Shown: positions 11,486 to 22,979 of the stretch, piece after piece | How the letters are laid out: the number at the start of each line of letters is the position of its first letter | How positions within the stretch are numbered: the first letter of the stretch is position 1 | Assembly (NCBI GenBank): GCA_023627715.1 | Contig: JAMAHW010000001.1 | Span: 992,001-1,056,000, forward strand | Length of the DNA: 64,000 nucleotides | Origin: Periconia sp. R9002 | Taxonomy: Eukaryota > Ascomycota > Dothideomycetes > Pleosporales > Periconiaceae | Direction of reading: 5' to 3' | Notes under the pieces: generated by a model | Seen by the model: only the letters and a program-made list of their open reading frames with translations | The model's database searches: none | Told to the model about the DNA's origin: nothing | Made by a program: the position numbers and the translations under genes

Positions 11486-11812
11486 AATACCCATTAGTTA
11501 ACCGAGCTTTTTTTTGGGAATCGTTCCATCTGCCCTGCTTCACGTAGTACAATATGGCTAGTTATAGCTTTAAATATTGTATTTTTCTTAGTAAAAATGT
11601 TAATTTTCCTACTTACCTAGCGCGCTCGCATGCCGAATGCGTTATATCTTAATAAATATTACAACTTCTACATTAAACACCTTAAGTACTCCTTACACAC
11701 AGATACTACTAGCAAAGCGTGGATCTCTGACCGCAGACTGTCCCATTACCTGCCAATCTGAAATATATACAGACGCGAATAAACATTCCTAGCATCTCAC
11801 CCCCATGCTCTT
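11486..11812. other. Convergent intergenic region
   Basis: AT-rich gap between the 3' ends of the HET gene (+) and the dioxygenase gene (-). Nothing else seen. Confidence 0.5.
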
Positions 11813-13154
11813 TCATGATATTGTCCGTATGACTTGTGTCTCACTAGTTTCATCCCTCGACGTCCTTAGAAAGGGAATCAATTTCGTTCCCCCCGTGCCT
11901 CTCAACTCCTGCGTCTGAGCCTCAAGCGCCATCTTCGTCGACGCAGAAGCAATATCTCTCCTATTCACCCCCTTGACCGGCTTCGGCATGCGACTCGGGA
12001 TAATAATAAACCTCGTAACCAGCGCGATGTGCTTATCTCTAAATCCGCTCAGCGCCGCAACCGCGCCATTAAACGCATTGACAAGCGGCGCATCTTCTTG
12101 GTGCGCGTCCACGTACGCACGAATATTTGCAATTGCTTCGACGTCGTCGAGGAATCTCGCATGTGGACCAGGCATGTATCGTCGCATTTCGCCATGGAAG
12201 CCTTCGCTTCTTGAGTGATTGACCGAAAGGACTGCGTCGAAGAATTGAAGGAGTGAACTTTGACCATTACTTCCGCCTCGGTACTTCCTCCACGACCCCT
12301 TTCCATCACCCTCGTCGTAGAAGACGCCATTCGGTAGACCTGCGGCTTCCATATTCATGCTGCCTGCTAGAAACGGGCGGATGGTATGGAAGAAGGTTTG
12401 CGGGTTACATCTCTCATCCATGCGCTCCAGTAGCACGCCGATGTCATTCATGCTCTTTTGGAAGTACTCAAGTGCGTGAATAATGGTCGCTACGTCGTGG
12501 TGCTCTACAGCTTCGATGGCGCCGAGCATGGTTTTTATTAGTGGCCCCGCACGTGCTTCCATCGCGTCGGAGATGATGAGAAACCAAGATTCGTCGTCGG
12601 TTCCGGTCGCAGTGTGTCGCGCTACGAGGTTGTCGGGGCAAGTTATATCGGCGGTTGGGGCAAGGGTTCTCCAGTTCCACAGGTTGAGGGCAGCGTAGGT
12701 AGCAACTGGGTAGACTTCAAGGTGTTTCGAGGTTTGAAGAAAGGGAATAGAGATGGCGGGTGGTAATCTCTAAACGACGGTAGTATTGTTAGATATAATC
12801 CCTCTACCACGATATCCTTTGAGGGAAATTTGCGGGGGAACTTACCTCGGAAGGCTCTGGTCCCGTCCAGATATACCCTTGTGCAATAACAGCCAGCATA
12901 GAGTATGCTCGCTGCCATTCCGATTCACAACCTAGATGCTGAACACCGAGAACTGGTAACTCATCTATTCTTGCACGGATTTCCTGGTGTTCGATGAGGG
13001 TCGGAAGCTCTTCAACGATGCGCTCCCACGGGGCGTAATAGTCGTGTGGTAACCTATCCAACGGAGTTTCTGCTGGGAGAAATCCATTTTTCGAAATGCG
13101 GTATTGGGGAAGAGCATCCACAGATGGGAGCAGCTCTACTTTGTGAGGACTCAT
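11813..13154 (-). CDS. BNA2: Indoleamine 2,3-dioxygenase
   Basis: Heme enzyme that opens the indole ring of L-tryptophan to N-formylkynurenine, first step of the kynurenine route to NAD. Exons 13154-12846 and 12769-11813 give 421 residues; the 72-nt intron has a GTAAGT donor and TTTAG acceptor, joining WTGPEPSE to RLPPAIS. Diagnostic motifs: FFHTIRPFLAG, MPGPHARFL, FRDKHIALVTRFI with the proximal heme histidine at about residue 350, and RGTGGTKLIPFLRTSRDET at the C-terminus. Its 5' end faces the kynureninase gene across 649 bp, which supports shared control of the pathway. Confidence 0.96.
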
Positions 13155-13803
13155 TGATAGAGAAGATAGATGCGAGAGAAGCGAATGTGCGAGTTCCGAT
13201 TCGATGAAAGGGAGATGAGGAAATATCGCTCAAGTATGAACTTATGGATTTGATAAGAATTGTTATCTCGCATCGAAATGTCAGACAATTGTAATTGCAC
13301 TCGGAACTTGCCATTCATCACCAACAGCGGTGGGCGAAAGTGATTTTAATACGGAGAACATGACTTGATAAAAGTTGGACAGACCCACTCAGTTGGTTCA
13401 CCAGCTTCCTGAATCATATTATTAAATGGGCTCCGGGGGCCCTCAGATGGCGTGACGTACAGAGCTGCCGTGTAGTGAGACGGAACGGAGGGAGTTCCGA
13501 CGGAATGTCGGAACGGAAAATCGCGGCTAGTGATGTTAGTACGGATCACGGGTTTAGTGCGGGTTTCAGATGGAGAGGACATTGTTCCTAAATGGCTGAC
13601 GTAAAAAATCGGGTTTTCAGCCACTATATTCAGAGTCAACCTGTATTTATAATTCAGGTGTTACCTTCTTAAACGGAATGTAAACGAGGTCACAATCGTT
13701 CCTTCTTGTTCGCTCCACAGACATCATCAATAGGATTAACTTCGCCACCACAACATAGTCATTGCCGCGGCAAAACTAACACAATTATCGAACAACAGTG
13801 GAA
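13155..13803. promoter_or_regulatory. Shared promoter region of dioxygenase and kynureninase
   Basis: 649 bp between two divergent genes of the same pathway. Small open frames here (for example 13346-13639 on the minus strand) show no family features and were not called. I cannot point to a specific operator. Confidence 0.45.
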
Positions 13804-15267
13804 ATGGATGCAAAAGCAGCAATTGAAGGCCTCCGGATAGGACAAAAACCAGAATGGCCATCCGATTCCGAGTCATTCGACTTTGCACAATTTCTCGACA
13901 ACAGCGACCAGATCCTCAAAACGTTTCGGTCAGACTTCGTAGTCCCCACAAAGGCACAACTCAAGCGAAAAACAATCAACGACGATGCCGAAACCTCAAA
14001 AGCCGCGACCTGCCCTGAGGACGAAAGCATCTATTTCTGTGGCAACTCCCTAGGTCTACAACCACACGCCATCCAAGAGTACCTTTCGGCATACCTCAAA
14101 ACATGGGGCTCCATCGCCGTGGGCGGACACTTCACTCAGATGTCCGACTCACCACTAACAGCCTACCAAGACATGGCTGGTGACTGTGCGCGGAAAATGG
14201 CCCCCCTAGTCGGTGCCTCGGCCTCAGAAGTCGTTGCCATGAACACCCTTACCATCAATCTCCACCTTATGATGGCCGCCTTCTACAAACCAACCTCCCA
14301 AAAGCACAAAATCATGTGCGAGTGGCGACCCTTCCCAAGCGACTACTACGCCATCGAGAGCCAAATCGAATGGCACGGGCTGGATCCATCCAAGTCAATG
14401 CTCCTCGTGGAACCAGACGACGGTTGCCTCATTACGACCTCCAAAATCCTTAACCTCATTGAGCAAGAGGCGGACTCGCTCGCCCTGATCCTGCTGCCAT
14501 GCATCCAATACTACTCGGGGCAACTCCTCGATATCCCAACCATCACATCACACGCGCACAAACATAACATTACTATCGGTTGGGACCTCGCGCACGCAGC
14601 CGGAAACGTCGAACTCAAGCTGCACGACTGGGACGTCGACTTTGCGTGCTGGTGTACGTACAAATACATGAATGCAGGCGCAGGTGCGATTGCCGGGACG
14701 TTTGTGCACTCCAAGCACGGCAACAACGGGCACTACACTGGTTTGAAGGGATGGTACGGCCACGATAAATCGAGCAGGTTCTTGATGGATAATAAGTTCG
14801 TGCCTACACCCGGCGCGCAGGGTTTCCAGTGCAGCAACCCGAGTATTGTCGATTTAACGTGCTTGTCGGGAGCGTTGAGTGTGTTTGAGAAAACGAGCAT
14901 GGCGGAGCTGCGGGGGAAGTCGTTGCTTCTAACAGCGTATGCGGAGCACCTGCTTACCTCTATCGCGGGGAGGAATGTCAAAGATGGGAAATTTCCGTTC
15001 GAGATCATCACCCCGAGGGATCCGACACAGCGTGGCACGCAGTTGAGTGTGCTATTGCAGGAAGATTTGATGGAGGATGTGAGTAAGGCGTTGGAAGGGA
15101 ACGGTGTGATTTGCGATAAGCGTAAGCCTGGAATCATTCGTGTCGCGCCGGTGCCGTTGTACAATACATTCGGGGATGTGTGGAGGTTCATGAAGATTTT
15201 TGAGGATGCGATAAAGCTGCAGACGGTGGAGGTAGAGGGAAATGTTGAAGCACAGGCTAGGTTGTGA
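13804..15267 (+). CDS. BNA5: Kynureninase
   Basis: Pyridoxal-phosphate enzyme cleaving kynurenine or 3-hydroxykynurenine to (hydroxy)anthranilate and alanine, in the de novo NAD pathway. Single exon, 487 residues from the ATG at 13804. Motifs: IYFCGNSLGLQP near the N-terminus, MNTLTINLHLMM, IGWDLAHAAGNVEL, and the PLP-lysine site CTYKYMNAGAGAIAG with the lysine at about residue 287. FQCSNPSIV and DKRKPGIIRVAPVPLYNTF near the C-terminus also match the family. It is paired head to head with indoleamine dioxygenase. A short extra segment at residues 55-75 is ordinary for fungal forms. Confidence 0.97.
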   Translation: MDAKAAIEGLRIGQKPEWPSDSESFDFAQFLDNSDQILKTFRSDFVVPTKAQLKRKTINDDAETSKAATCPEDESIYFCGNSLGLQPHAIQEYLSAYLKTWGSIAVGGHFTQMSDSPLTAYQDMAGDCARKMAPLVGASASEVVAMNTLTINLHLMMAAFYKPTSQKHKIMCEWRPFPSDYYAIESQIEWHGLDPSKSMLLVEPDDGCLITTSKILNLIEQEADSLALILLPCIQYYSGQLLDIPTITSHAHKHNITIGWDLAHAAGNVELKLHDWDVDFACWCTYKYMNAGAGAIAGTFVHSKHGNNGHYTGLKGWYGHDKSSRFLMDNKFVPTPGAQGFQCSNPSIVDLTCLSGALSVFEKTSMAELRGKSLLLTAYAEHLLTSIAGRNVKDGKFPFEIITPRDPTQRGTQLSVLLQEDLMEDVSKALEGNGVICDKRKPGIIRVAPVPLYNTFGDVWRFMKIFEDAIKLQTVEVEGNVEAQARL

Positions 15268-15707
15268 AGTATGAGTTTGTTGAAGTGTGACCGCTCTTTT
15301 ATGCATTACATAGCATTGTTTTGTTTGGGGTTTGGATGCATTTCTAGGACATGGAAGTGAGGGCCTTGATAGGCGGAAAAAGCGTATTGCGACTTTCATA
15401 AAAAATCACCGCGAAATGATGTTTCTGCAGTCTATCTCTCTTCTCTTTCGCACCCCAAGCTCGTACCATTAGGTGGTAAAAGAGAACAACATACCACTCA
15501 ATTTCATTTTACACTGCCTTAATTTTCATTAGGAGATGCCCATAGCCCCAGAAGTGTAATCCATGCAAAGTCTGCGGTCGGCGTTGATATAGAATATGTT
15601 TCGTCGGGGTGGACTACTCACGATAGCGATTGATCGCAGTTGAGCATTTCCCAGTAGAACCCGACTCGAAAAGAATAAATAAACCAAGTTGAACTCCCAT
15701 TTCATCA
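15268..15707. other. Convergent intergenic region
   Basis: Gap between the 3' ends of kynureninase (+) and P5C reductase (-). No gene or repeat seen. Confidence 0.5.
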
Positions 15708-16683
15708 CTACCTCCCATTCTGCCTCGTATCATTAACATGCAAATCTTCAGCCTTTCCCATCAACCTCGATACCGTGACGGCTTCTCTCAAAGCTCGTCC
15801 AACCGTCCCCCTTACCGCACCCTCTTCCAATACCATCAACCCCGCCATCGTACACCCCTCTGGACTCGTTCCCTGATCTTTTAACAACCCTGGATGCAAT
15901 CCTCCTTGAAGCATCTCAGCAGTCCCCCTCATACTCTGATAAATCATTTCCTGCGCCTGAGCGCGCGGGACACCAACCGCGACCGCGGCATCGATCATGG
16001 CGTCGCAAATGACCGCGAAAAACGCGGGCGTAGAGCCACCCACAGCTGTCGTGGCGGGCATCAGTCGCGGCGCGATTTGGATTGTTCGCCCAATCTGCGA
16101 GAAGATGGCCGAGGCGGTGTTCAAGTGCTTTACTGGCATATCAGGATGCGGGTCCTCGATAGCGGTAAGGGACTGTGACGCCAACGCCGCGATGTTGGGT
16201 AGCGTTCGCAGCACCCACGTCCTTTCACTCCCGGCTTCTGGGTTTGCGGATGGGATCATGGATTCTAAACTCTCGCGCGTCCAGCCTGCTGCTACACTGA
16301 TGAGAAGTTTGCTTTTTAGTGCTGAGGAGAGGCCTTGCTGCTTCATGGTAGCTTCGACATCTGCTGGATCGACGCCGAGGATTACGACGTCTGATGTGGA
16401 TGCTGCTTTGATGGTCTCGTTGAGTCCTTGAGAAATGGTTAGGGAGCCGTTTTTGTAGGGTGTTGGGAATAGTTCTGCGAGTCGGTTTTTGGAGTTTGTG
16501 CTTCGCACACAGGCAATATAGTTATCGAAACTTGCTAAGGCCGGCTTTTTGGGGGAGGTGAGGAGGGATTTTAGGATTGCGGTTCCTAGGTTGCCTGGTT
16601 ATATGTTAGATATGATGCCGGGTTGGAGTATAATAACGTGCTCTCTTACCGCACCCTAATATCGAGAGTGTTGACTTTGTCAT
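15708..16683 (-). CDS. PRO3: Pyrroline-5-carboxylate reductase
   Basis: Reduces pyrroline-5-carboxylate to proline with NAD(P)H, last step of proline synthesis. Exons 16683-16650 and 16594-15708 give 306 residues. The first exon (34 nt) encodes MTKSTLSILGCG and the junction completes the Rossmann motif GCGNLGTAIL. Further family features: VVILGVDPADVEATM, ISVAAGWTRESLE, RTLPNIAALASQSLTAI and the C-terminal helix region GGSTPAFFAVICDAMIDAAV with SPEGCTMAGLMVLEEGAVRG. The intron is 54 nt with GTAAGA donor and CCAG acceptor. Proline dehydrogenase follows directly upstream on the same strand. Confidence 0.95.
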
Positions 16684-17060
16684 GCTTGAAATTATTGATG
16701 TGTTGTCTCGATTTCACAACGCTCAAATTGAGAACAGACTGGAGGCTGAACTGTATGGTGCGTTACCTTTAGCTATTCAGCATTGGGAACGAAACTGTGC
16801 GTTAAGCCGATGCTGTGCGGGTTACTGTTTTCTCCATCCCGACATCGGCTAGAACCAAATGAAGGGTCCGATTGGTGGTGAAATACGTCACACATCAAGT
16901 ACTGGGCTCAACATGAACTCCACAAACCCTCAATCCTACATACAAAACATCGAAATATCAACTCCATGAAAGAATGAACAATAATCAATTCGTAGAGGCT
17001 GTCTAAACACACAACGAATTTAAATCGCTAAGAAAACGCATTAAAAAATCGGAACACTTC
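16684..17060. other. Spacer between proline genes
   Basis: 377 bp holding the P5C reductase promoter and the proline dehydrogenase 3' UTR. Nothing else seen. Confidence 0.5.
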
Positions 17061-18574
17061 TCAAAGTCCTACCCTCCCCCTAACTCTGCGTCCAACTTCC
17101 CTCCTTAAAGCCAAAAATTCATCTTTCGTCCTCAAAACTGCATCTCGATTCTCCACCGCGCGCCGGAATAAATATCCCACACACTCGCCCATTGTCCCCC
17201 ACGTCGAGCACTTATACACATCCGGCGGCATCCCATCCTCTCCCTTCTCCGTCAGCAGCGAAAAGCTAACCTCATCAGACATGCCATGCAGCTGCGCGTA
17301 AGTAACTGGTACAGTTGGAAGTCCTGCCTTTATTCTCTCCTGATGAAGGCGATGCGCAGAGAGGACGCTATCGCGGTTATGGGATGCAACCAAGAGATTG
17401 AGAGAGGGAAAGGGACGGGGACGTGAGGGTCCGAAGTCGCCGTATTGAAGACGGAGGGCGCCTTGCACGATAGAGTTGTAGGCGTTGTCTGTGTCTTGCT
17501 TGGTATCGTGGATCAATGACCGTTCCTCTGACATGATATACGCGCCGCGCACTACCTTCAATCCCAAGGTGAACCCTCCTTTCTCCGCTTCGGAGAGATG
17601 CTCTTGTACTACGGACGGCGTGCTCTTGAGGTACGCTTGGTAAGTGTTATAGATGAGAGCGAAGCCATCGCGGTTGTACTTGCGCATGAGTTCGAGAGCT
17701 GTTGCGGCGATGGCGGCTTGGAAGTGCTGGGATTCTGCGTCGACGATGATGCGAATGTTGTTTTGATGTGCTTGGATTGCGATTTCGTCGAGGGCGGCGA
17801 ACATTTCTGCAGGAGGGAGGGATCCTTCGGCGAGGGCGTCAGTGACGGAGGGGCCTGCGCCTGTGATTCTGGTTGAGATTGTTAGAAACTCCACTGGCCA
17901 GTTTTAGGGGGCGTGGAGAGGGGAATGAGCTACTTTATGGCCAGAATATCACCGCTTCCTATTTGCTTCATTGTCTGTAGTGTCCCTGTCTTCCAATGCT
18001 CGATGTACTTGTCTGGCTGATCTGTAGTTTTCGCGGTATTTGCTACTTCGACCCCTTCCTCCAGTCCTGTTCCATCCTTCGTCTTTTGATCCAGCACCAC
18101 CTCTTTGGCATAGGTTAAGATAAAGCCTTTGAACCCCAACTTCTTGAACCTTTGCACGCAGGCATGCGTCTCTTCTAGCGTCTCACCGGCGCAGAACTGG
18201 TCGTAGAATGTCTTCTTAAGAATCCCATGGAGGACAATGTTTTTGTCGACATTGAAAAGGTAGCTTCGATCCGGCTTGGAGAGGAAGGATAGAAGGTATA
18301 GCGATGGGATCAGGAGAAACCGATTGGAGGAGATGCCAGAAATAAAGAGGGATCGGATCAGCATACCTGTCGGCATACTTGAGAATGTAGATTGTGAGGC
18401 GGAGGGCGGTTGGGAAGTGATAGCTTGAGGTGTTCCATTTTTGCTGGCTGGAGTTTGCGGTAGAGAGGTGGTTGTGTTCAATCGAATCTGGGTGAAGGTC
18501 ACTTTCAGTGATTGTCTATAACTGTGCCAAATTATGGATCTAGCAACAAGTGCCCTCAATGGATTCAGAACCAT
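17061..18574 (-). CDS. PUT1: Proline dehydrogenase (mitochondrial)
   Basis: FAD enzyme of the inner mitochondrial membrane oxidising proline to P5C. Exons 18574-17934 and 17868-17061 give 482 residues. The N-terminus is basic and hydroxylated (MVLNPLRALVARSIIWHSYRQ), fitting a targeting peptide. Family motifs: LFNVDKNIVLHGILKKTFYDQFCAGET, GFKGFILTYAKEVV, IIVDAESQHFQ, YNTYQAYLK, LKVVRGAYI, VASHNRDSV, YAQLHGMSDEVSF and a final YLFRRAVENRDA. The intron (GTAGCT donor, CTAAC branch, CAACCAG acceptor) restores GDILAIKITGAGP. An earlier AG in the same intron would break this motif, so I rejected it. Confidence 0.95.
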
Positions 18575-19180
18575 TGTGAGTTACGAACGCACTGTCACTG
18601 AGACGGTGTAAGTGACACTGTCATCGACCAGAGTAGTTCTCCCACACACTCCACATCACGTCTCTCTCGAAACTTAGCGTATCTAACTCCATAATTTCTC
18701 CATATCACCCTCTGTGTAACCCCGCCTCGCGGACAAAATCATGCCATAGCGTACTCCGGATATCTCGCGTTTGCTTTCCATTTCAGGCCGAGCACCTCAG
18801 CGGGCAGTTGTCCGATTCGCACGCGACCATTGATCTAACTAGTTTTCGACGACACGTCAAAAATACTGTATGATAAGATGAAAAATCACCAGGTTATCAT
18901 TGGTAGGATTCGCTATTTAATGCAGGTATCATGGAGGGGTAATGTTAGGGCGGGGTGGAATGGCGGTTACTTGCGGGTGTTGGTCGTTAGGGGTCTTGGT
19001 AACGTTACTTCTATCAGCGTCAACTGCTCAAAGATATGCACAATTTTGGAGATGAAGAGTAATCGTATACGTGCTTGGAATTGCTTGAAGTGAATTTGGA
19101 AAGTTGGTGGTGGGAGTAAGATTGTTATAGAGAACTGTTTGATACTCATCAACTGATGAATGTAGATCTATTTCTACTCA
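18575..19180. other. Intergenic region
   Basis: 606 bp between the proline dehydrogenase start and the DapA-family stop. No coding sequence recognised. Confidence 0.5.
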
Positions 19181-20202
19181 TTATTTTTTCAATGGTAAAC
19201 TCTGTTCGATCGAAGCAAGCTCGGCCGTAGCAGACTTCACTGTCTCTTTCACGGCATCTGTTGGTCCGACATACGGTCTCCTCGGCTTAAGCATATCAAC
19301 TGCTCCCTCAATGCCGGCATATGCAGCGCTGTGTATCGCAGCCGCGTACTTTGTCGGAGCGCTACCACCCTTGATAGACTGCTCCGCCAATGCAGCCTTT
19401 TGATGCAACGCGAGAGCTTCATCGAATTTACCTTCCTGGTATAAATCGTAGATACGTACTATTGTTCTAGGAAAGACGTTGGCAAAAGCAGCAACGCACC
19501 CCGAAGACCCCGAGCTCAAGCCACCGATGAGGAAATCCGATTGCCCTCCAAACGTCGCAAACTTTTCCTTTGGAAGAACTGCAGCGAGGCGTGTGATTTT
19601 GGCAACGGAGCCGCACGTCAATTTAACGCCCACAATGTTCTCGTGGCGTTGCGCCATCTTCGTGATGAAAGCAGAGTCCAAATCAACACCGTTGCACACG
19701 CCGGGGAAGTTATAAATGACAATGGGCAGTTCACCCTCTTTGGCAATTTGATCGAAGAAGTTCTCGACGACTTGAGGCGTGGTAGCAGGACCGAAGTACC
19801 CGGGTGGGAGAACAAGCGCCGAGTTCGCACCGGCTGCAGCGGCGTCGGAGATGTGCTGGAGGACTTGTCGCGTTGAGTGTCCACCTACTCCCACCATGAG
19901 CGGGAAATCAGGTCCTACAGCTTTGCGCGCGGTTTCGACGAGTTGTTTGCGCTCCTCTCGCGTCAGGAGGAAAGTTTCGGCATTGGTGCCCAGAACTACG
20001 AGCCCAGCGAGGCCAGTTTTTGATAAATACGCAAAGTCTTCAACGAGTAAATGGTTGTACGGTCAGTCATTATCTTTCAATTAGTTCTAGAAAAATGAAT
20101 TCGCACACATTTTGATTGAGCCTCAAGATTCAATTCGTCCGTAGATGGATCAAAAAAGGTGACAGCGGGGCACCAAACCCCACGTGGCGGTACTTGAGAC
20201 AT
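19181..20202 (-). CDS. DapA-family lyase (HOGA-like aldolase)
   Basis: Class I aldolase fold of the dihydrodipicolinate synthase / N-acetylneuraminate lyase family. Exons 20202-20109 and 20037-19181 give 316 residues; the 71-nt intron joins SK to YFAYLSKTGL. Visible features: GLVVLGTNAETFLLT, VGVGGHSTRQV, IVIYNFPGV with the catalytic tyrosine at about residue 140, and IVGVKLTCG with the Schiff-base lysine at about residue 170. Fungi make lysine by the aminoadipate route, so true DapA activity is unlikely. Eukaryotic relatives include 4-hydroxy-2-oxoglutarate aldolase of hydroxyproline breakdown and 2-keto-3-deoxy sugar aldolases. Position beside two proline genes favours the first, but this is inference. 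Confidence 0.88.
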
Positions 20203-20557
20203 TGCAGCAGATTTAAGTGACGTGGCGAGATAGTAAAAGTTGAAGAGAAAACAAAAGATCCGAGAGTTTTGTGCAAAGAAAAAAGTAATATTTGAGCCTC
20301 AATCGAAGAGCGAGTGCGTGTGAAGTGATGTTGGGGGATTAATCATGCATTGATTGCAGCTGAAATTACCCCGGATACTGACGGCACCTTCGCAGCATAC
20401 ACAAGGTAATGTTTCGCATCATCTCCTAACATGATTCATTCCTTCTCTCTTCCAAATATGTACAAAGAATCTACCAAAAAGGGTAAAAAGGCTCCAACAT
20501 ATGCAGCCCTAAGTTTTCATACCAATAGCAAGACCCTCAAGACCTACAACCAACTAA
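20203..20557. other. Intergenic region
   Basis: 355 bp: promoter of the DapA-family gene and 3' side of the secreted-protein gene. Nothing else seen. Confidence 0.5.
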
Positions 20558-21451
20558 CTAACCACTCATGGCCGTCAAACTTTTGTAATCATGGACCGCG
20601 ATACCGCTGAACCCACTATGCGCCTTCGCCAACTGCTCAATCTTGCCCAAATCGTTCACAAGCGTACCTAATGCTTTCCCGGCATAGCTGATCAAACTCG
20701 CCTCCGCAACGTTGGATGCAGTCTCCACCGACACATATGCCTTCTTGCCTAGCCCACTAACAGTGTTAAGCACAGAGCTCGCAACCTTGACTAGGTCAAC
20801 AGGCGAAGAACGATAAGTCATGAACGTGATCGAGTCGAGTTTCTTCGCCATGCACGCATCAAGCTTCGTGTCCTCGCAATCCACAGTGTTAGCCCAGAAA
20901 GGCAAATCAGCAGCGACGGGTAGACCAAGCGCCTTGCCAGTTTCAACTGTCTTCCCGACAATGGAGACAAGTTCACCAACATATTCTCCTTTGTTGTCTT
21001 CCCATTCGTCGAGACCCCACGGTTCAACATCTAAGTGGATGCCGGCGAGCTTCGCATTGTCGGGAACGCTGGCCTGGTACTGCTTAATCCAGTCTAGGCT
21101 GTGCTGGAGAGTAGGGCCGTCATCGGACGTGCCGCCCAGGATCCACTGAGAATCGCCCATCAAACCCTCGACAGCGATGCCGCTCGAGTTGCACTTGCTT
21201 ACGAACGACTTCCATGCGTCGTTGCCCATGTCGCGATCAATGAGCGCGTACACGGTTGTGAACTTGTTGCTCGGCGCAGAGGCGGTGGAGAAGAATTTGG
21301 AGACTGCGGCGTCATCTTTGATGATGTCCGAGTTCCAGAGCCAGACTGCGCGCTGGGGTTGAGTGTTCGATGTCGAGGAGGGGAGCGACAGTGGCAGGGA
21401 AGAGACAACTGGCGCTGCTGCCAGCGCGAAGAGTGTAGTGCACCAGTGCAT
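20558..21451 (-). CDS. Secreted TIM-barrel-like protein, unknown substrate
   Basis: 297 residues from the ATG at 21451, chosen because it is followed by a clear signal peptide (MHWCTTLFALAAAPVVSSLP). The open frame reaches further upstream, but without family character. The body has beta-alpha repeats: AVWLWNSDII, TTVYALIDRDM, VEGLMGDSQWILG, AGIHLDVEPWGLDEW, AADLPFWANT, ITFMTYRSS, AYVSVETASN and FSGIAVHDYKS. The HLDVEPW strand end, with paired acidic residues, looks like the catalytic strand of glycosidase barrels. I do not recognise a named family; a secreted glycoside-hydrolase-like role is a guess from fold and signal. Confidence 0.8.
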   Translation of the reverse strand: MHWCTTLFALAAAPVVSSLPLSLPSSTSNTQPQRAVWLWNSDIIKDDAAVSKFFSTASAPSNKFTTVYALIDRDMGNDAWKSFVSKCNSSGIAVEGLMGDSQWILGGTSDDGPTLQHSLDWIKQYQASVPDNAKLAGIHLDVEPWGLDEWEDNKGEYVGELVSIVGKTVETGKALGLPVAADLPFWANTVDCEDTKLDACMAKKLDSITFMTYRSSPVDLVKVASSVLNTVSGLGKKAYVSVETASNVAEASLISYAGKALGTLVNDLGKIEQLAKAHSGFSGIAVHDYKSLTAMSG

Positions 21452-22979
21452 CTTCGTAATCGTAAACTTGAAAGAGTGGATATAGAAAAGTGTTTCTACG
21501 GTTTGATAAACAAATAAAGGAGTGAATGGTAATTTTCGTTGGAAAAAGGAGTGACTGTTGTATGTAGTGAATGAATTTGGCACTGCCGCAACGGAATTCT
21601 ATTCCATTGACGAAGAAAACGAAAGTAGAGGACGCACGGGGAAGGCTTTATAACATTCAAGATGGAGATGCGGATGCGGGTGTATTACAAGGGAGAATCG
21701 GGCGTACGGGGCTGTTTCACGAAACATCGACTACGGGCTGCCGGGCGGCGCTACGGGAGCGCCTTTGGGCACCTCATTTCTTGCTTTAGTAGTCAGGACA
21801 CATATTTTTTTTGTCTGCTTGTTGAAATATATTTTAATTATGTTAGATATAGACGACGGTCAGTTTCAATCACTTTAGGATTGATCTGTTCAATGTCGGT
21901 ACAAGGTCGTACCATGCATTACCGGCATGTGCGATTTCTGAATAGCATGTAGACAGCCGCATCCTACCCGCGCGACACAAGGTACCAATCTTAAATAGCT
22001 TCTCGAACGCACTTAGCGTATTCGAGTAGTCATCAGGCGAAGAGTATTGATTGGGTGTCATAGCGGGTCCGGAATCCTACTAAGAACATAGTGCTGAAGT
22101 GATCTCGGCTTTTGGCTTCGAGCCGCTTAGTACGACATAACATTTGCTCCATCAGCACAGATTTCTTGCGCTTGGAAAGTGGGAGGCGCTAAGTATCGAG
22201 ACACACGGTGTTCTTATCGATTGCGGATCCACTTTTTGGGGATGGCAGATGGTGGGGAGATGATCGAGATGGGCGATTGATGTGGGACGTTAGAGATTTG
22301 GGCATCGTCGGGAAATTGATTGGGTAGCATGACTTGTAGTTGTTGGCCGACTCACAGAACATGAATCATTTTGAAGGATAGGTCTTTTGTGGCGTCCCGT
22401 TGTTAGCTCTGCGGCTACTCATTGCATTACATGGGCATAGCTTGTTGTTAATTGTCTTTATGGGGGGTGAACACAGTGAATAGTACCGGAGTACTACATA
22501 GACTTTCCATACATAGTTCAAAAAATTTGAAGAAGTACATCGTTAACTACAGCTTCGTTTTCATTAGCCTAGAATCTAGCTTGAAGAAGAATGCAAAAGA
22601 GAGAAAAGGGAGGACATCACCTGTACATTCATCGGTACTATCAGAAATGAGTAGTGTTGAGTTCACACTGCCCAAAAACATCACGATCGAATCAATTGGT
22701 ATATAGAAAGCGTTTTGTGTTCGTGAACTTGTGCATCATTCGGAGACACACGTTAAGGGCAAGTGAAAGTCTATCACACGAAGACATTGATAATAGCAGG
22801 TACACACCCCTAAGTTCCAATGCATTTTTTTGTCTTTTCTCTGATTTTCTTTTCACATCCCTAATAACGCCCAGCAACGCCCATCTATCCCATCAGAAAC
22901 CAAGTACACCATACACTTCCCGATAACATCTCACAATCTTGACTTCCCCCAAACCATAGCTCCCAAGTCTACCAATCAC
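21452..22979. other. 1.5-kb region without genes
   Basis: Between the secreted-protein start and the Argonaute stop. Only short open frames with no recognisable features. No inverted repeat or transposon signature found by eye. Confidence 0.5.

Noticed and set aside
13346..13639. 97-codon minus-strand frame between dioxygenase and kynureninase
   Set aside because: No recognisable features and an unnatural start; most likely promoter sequence.
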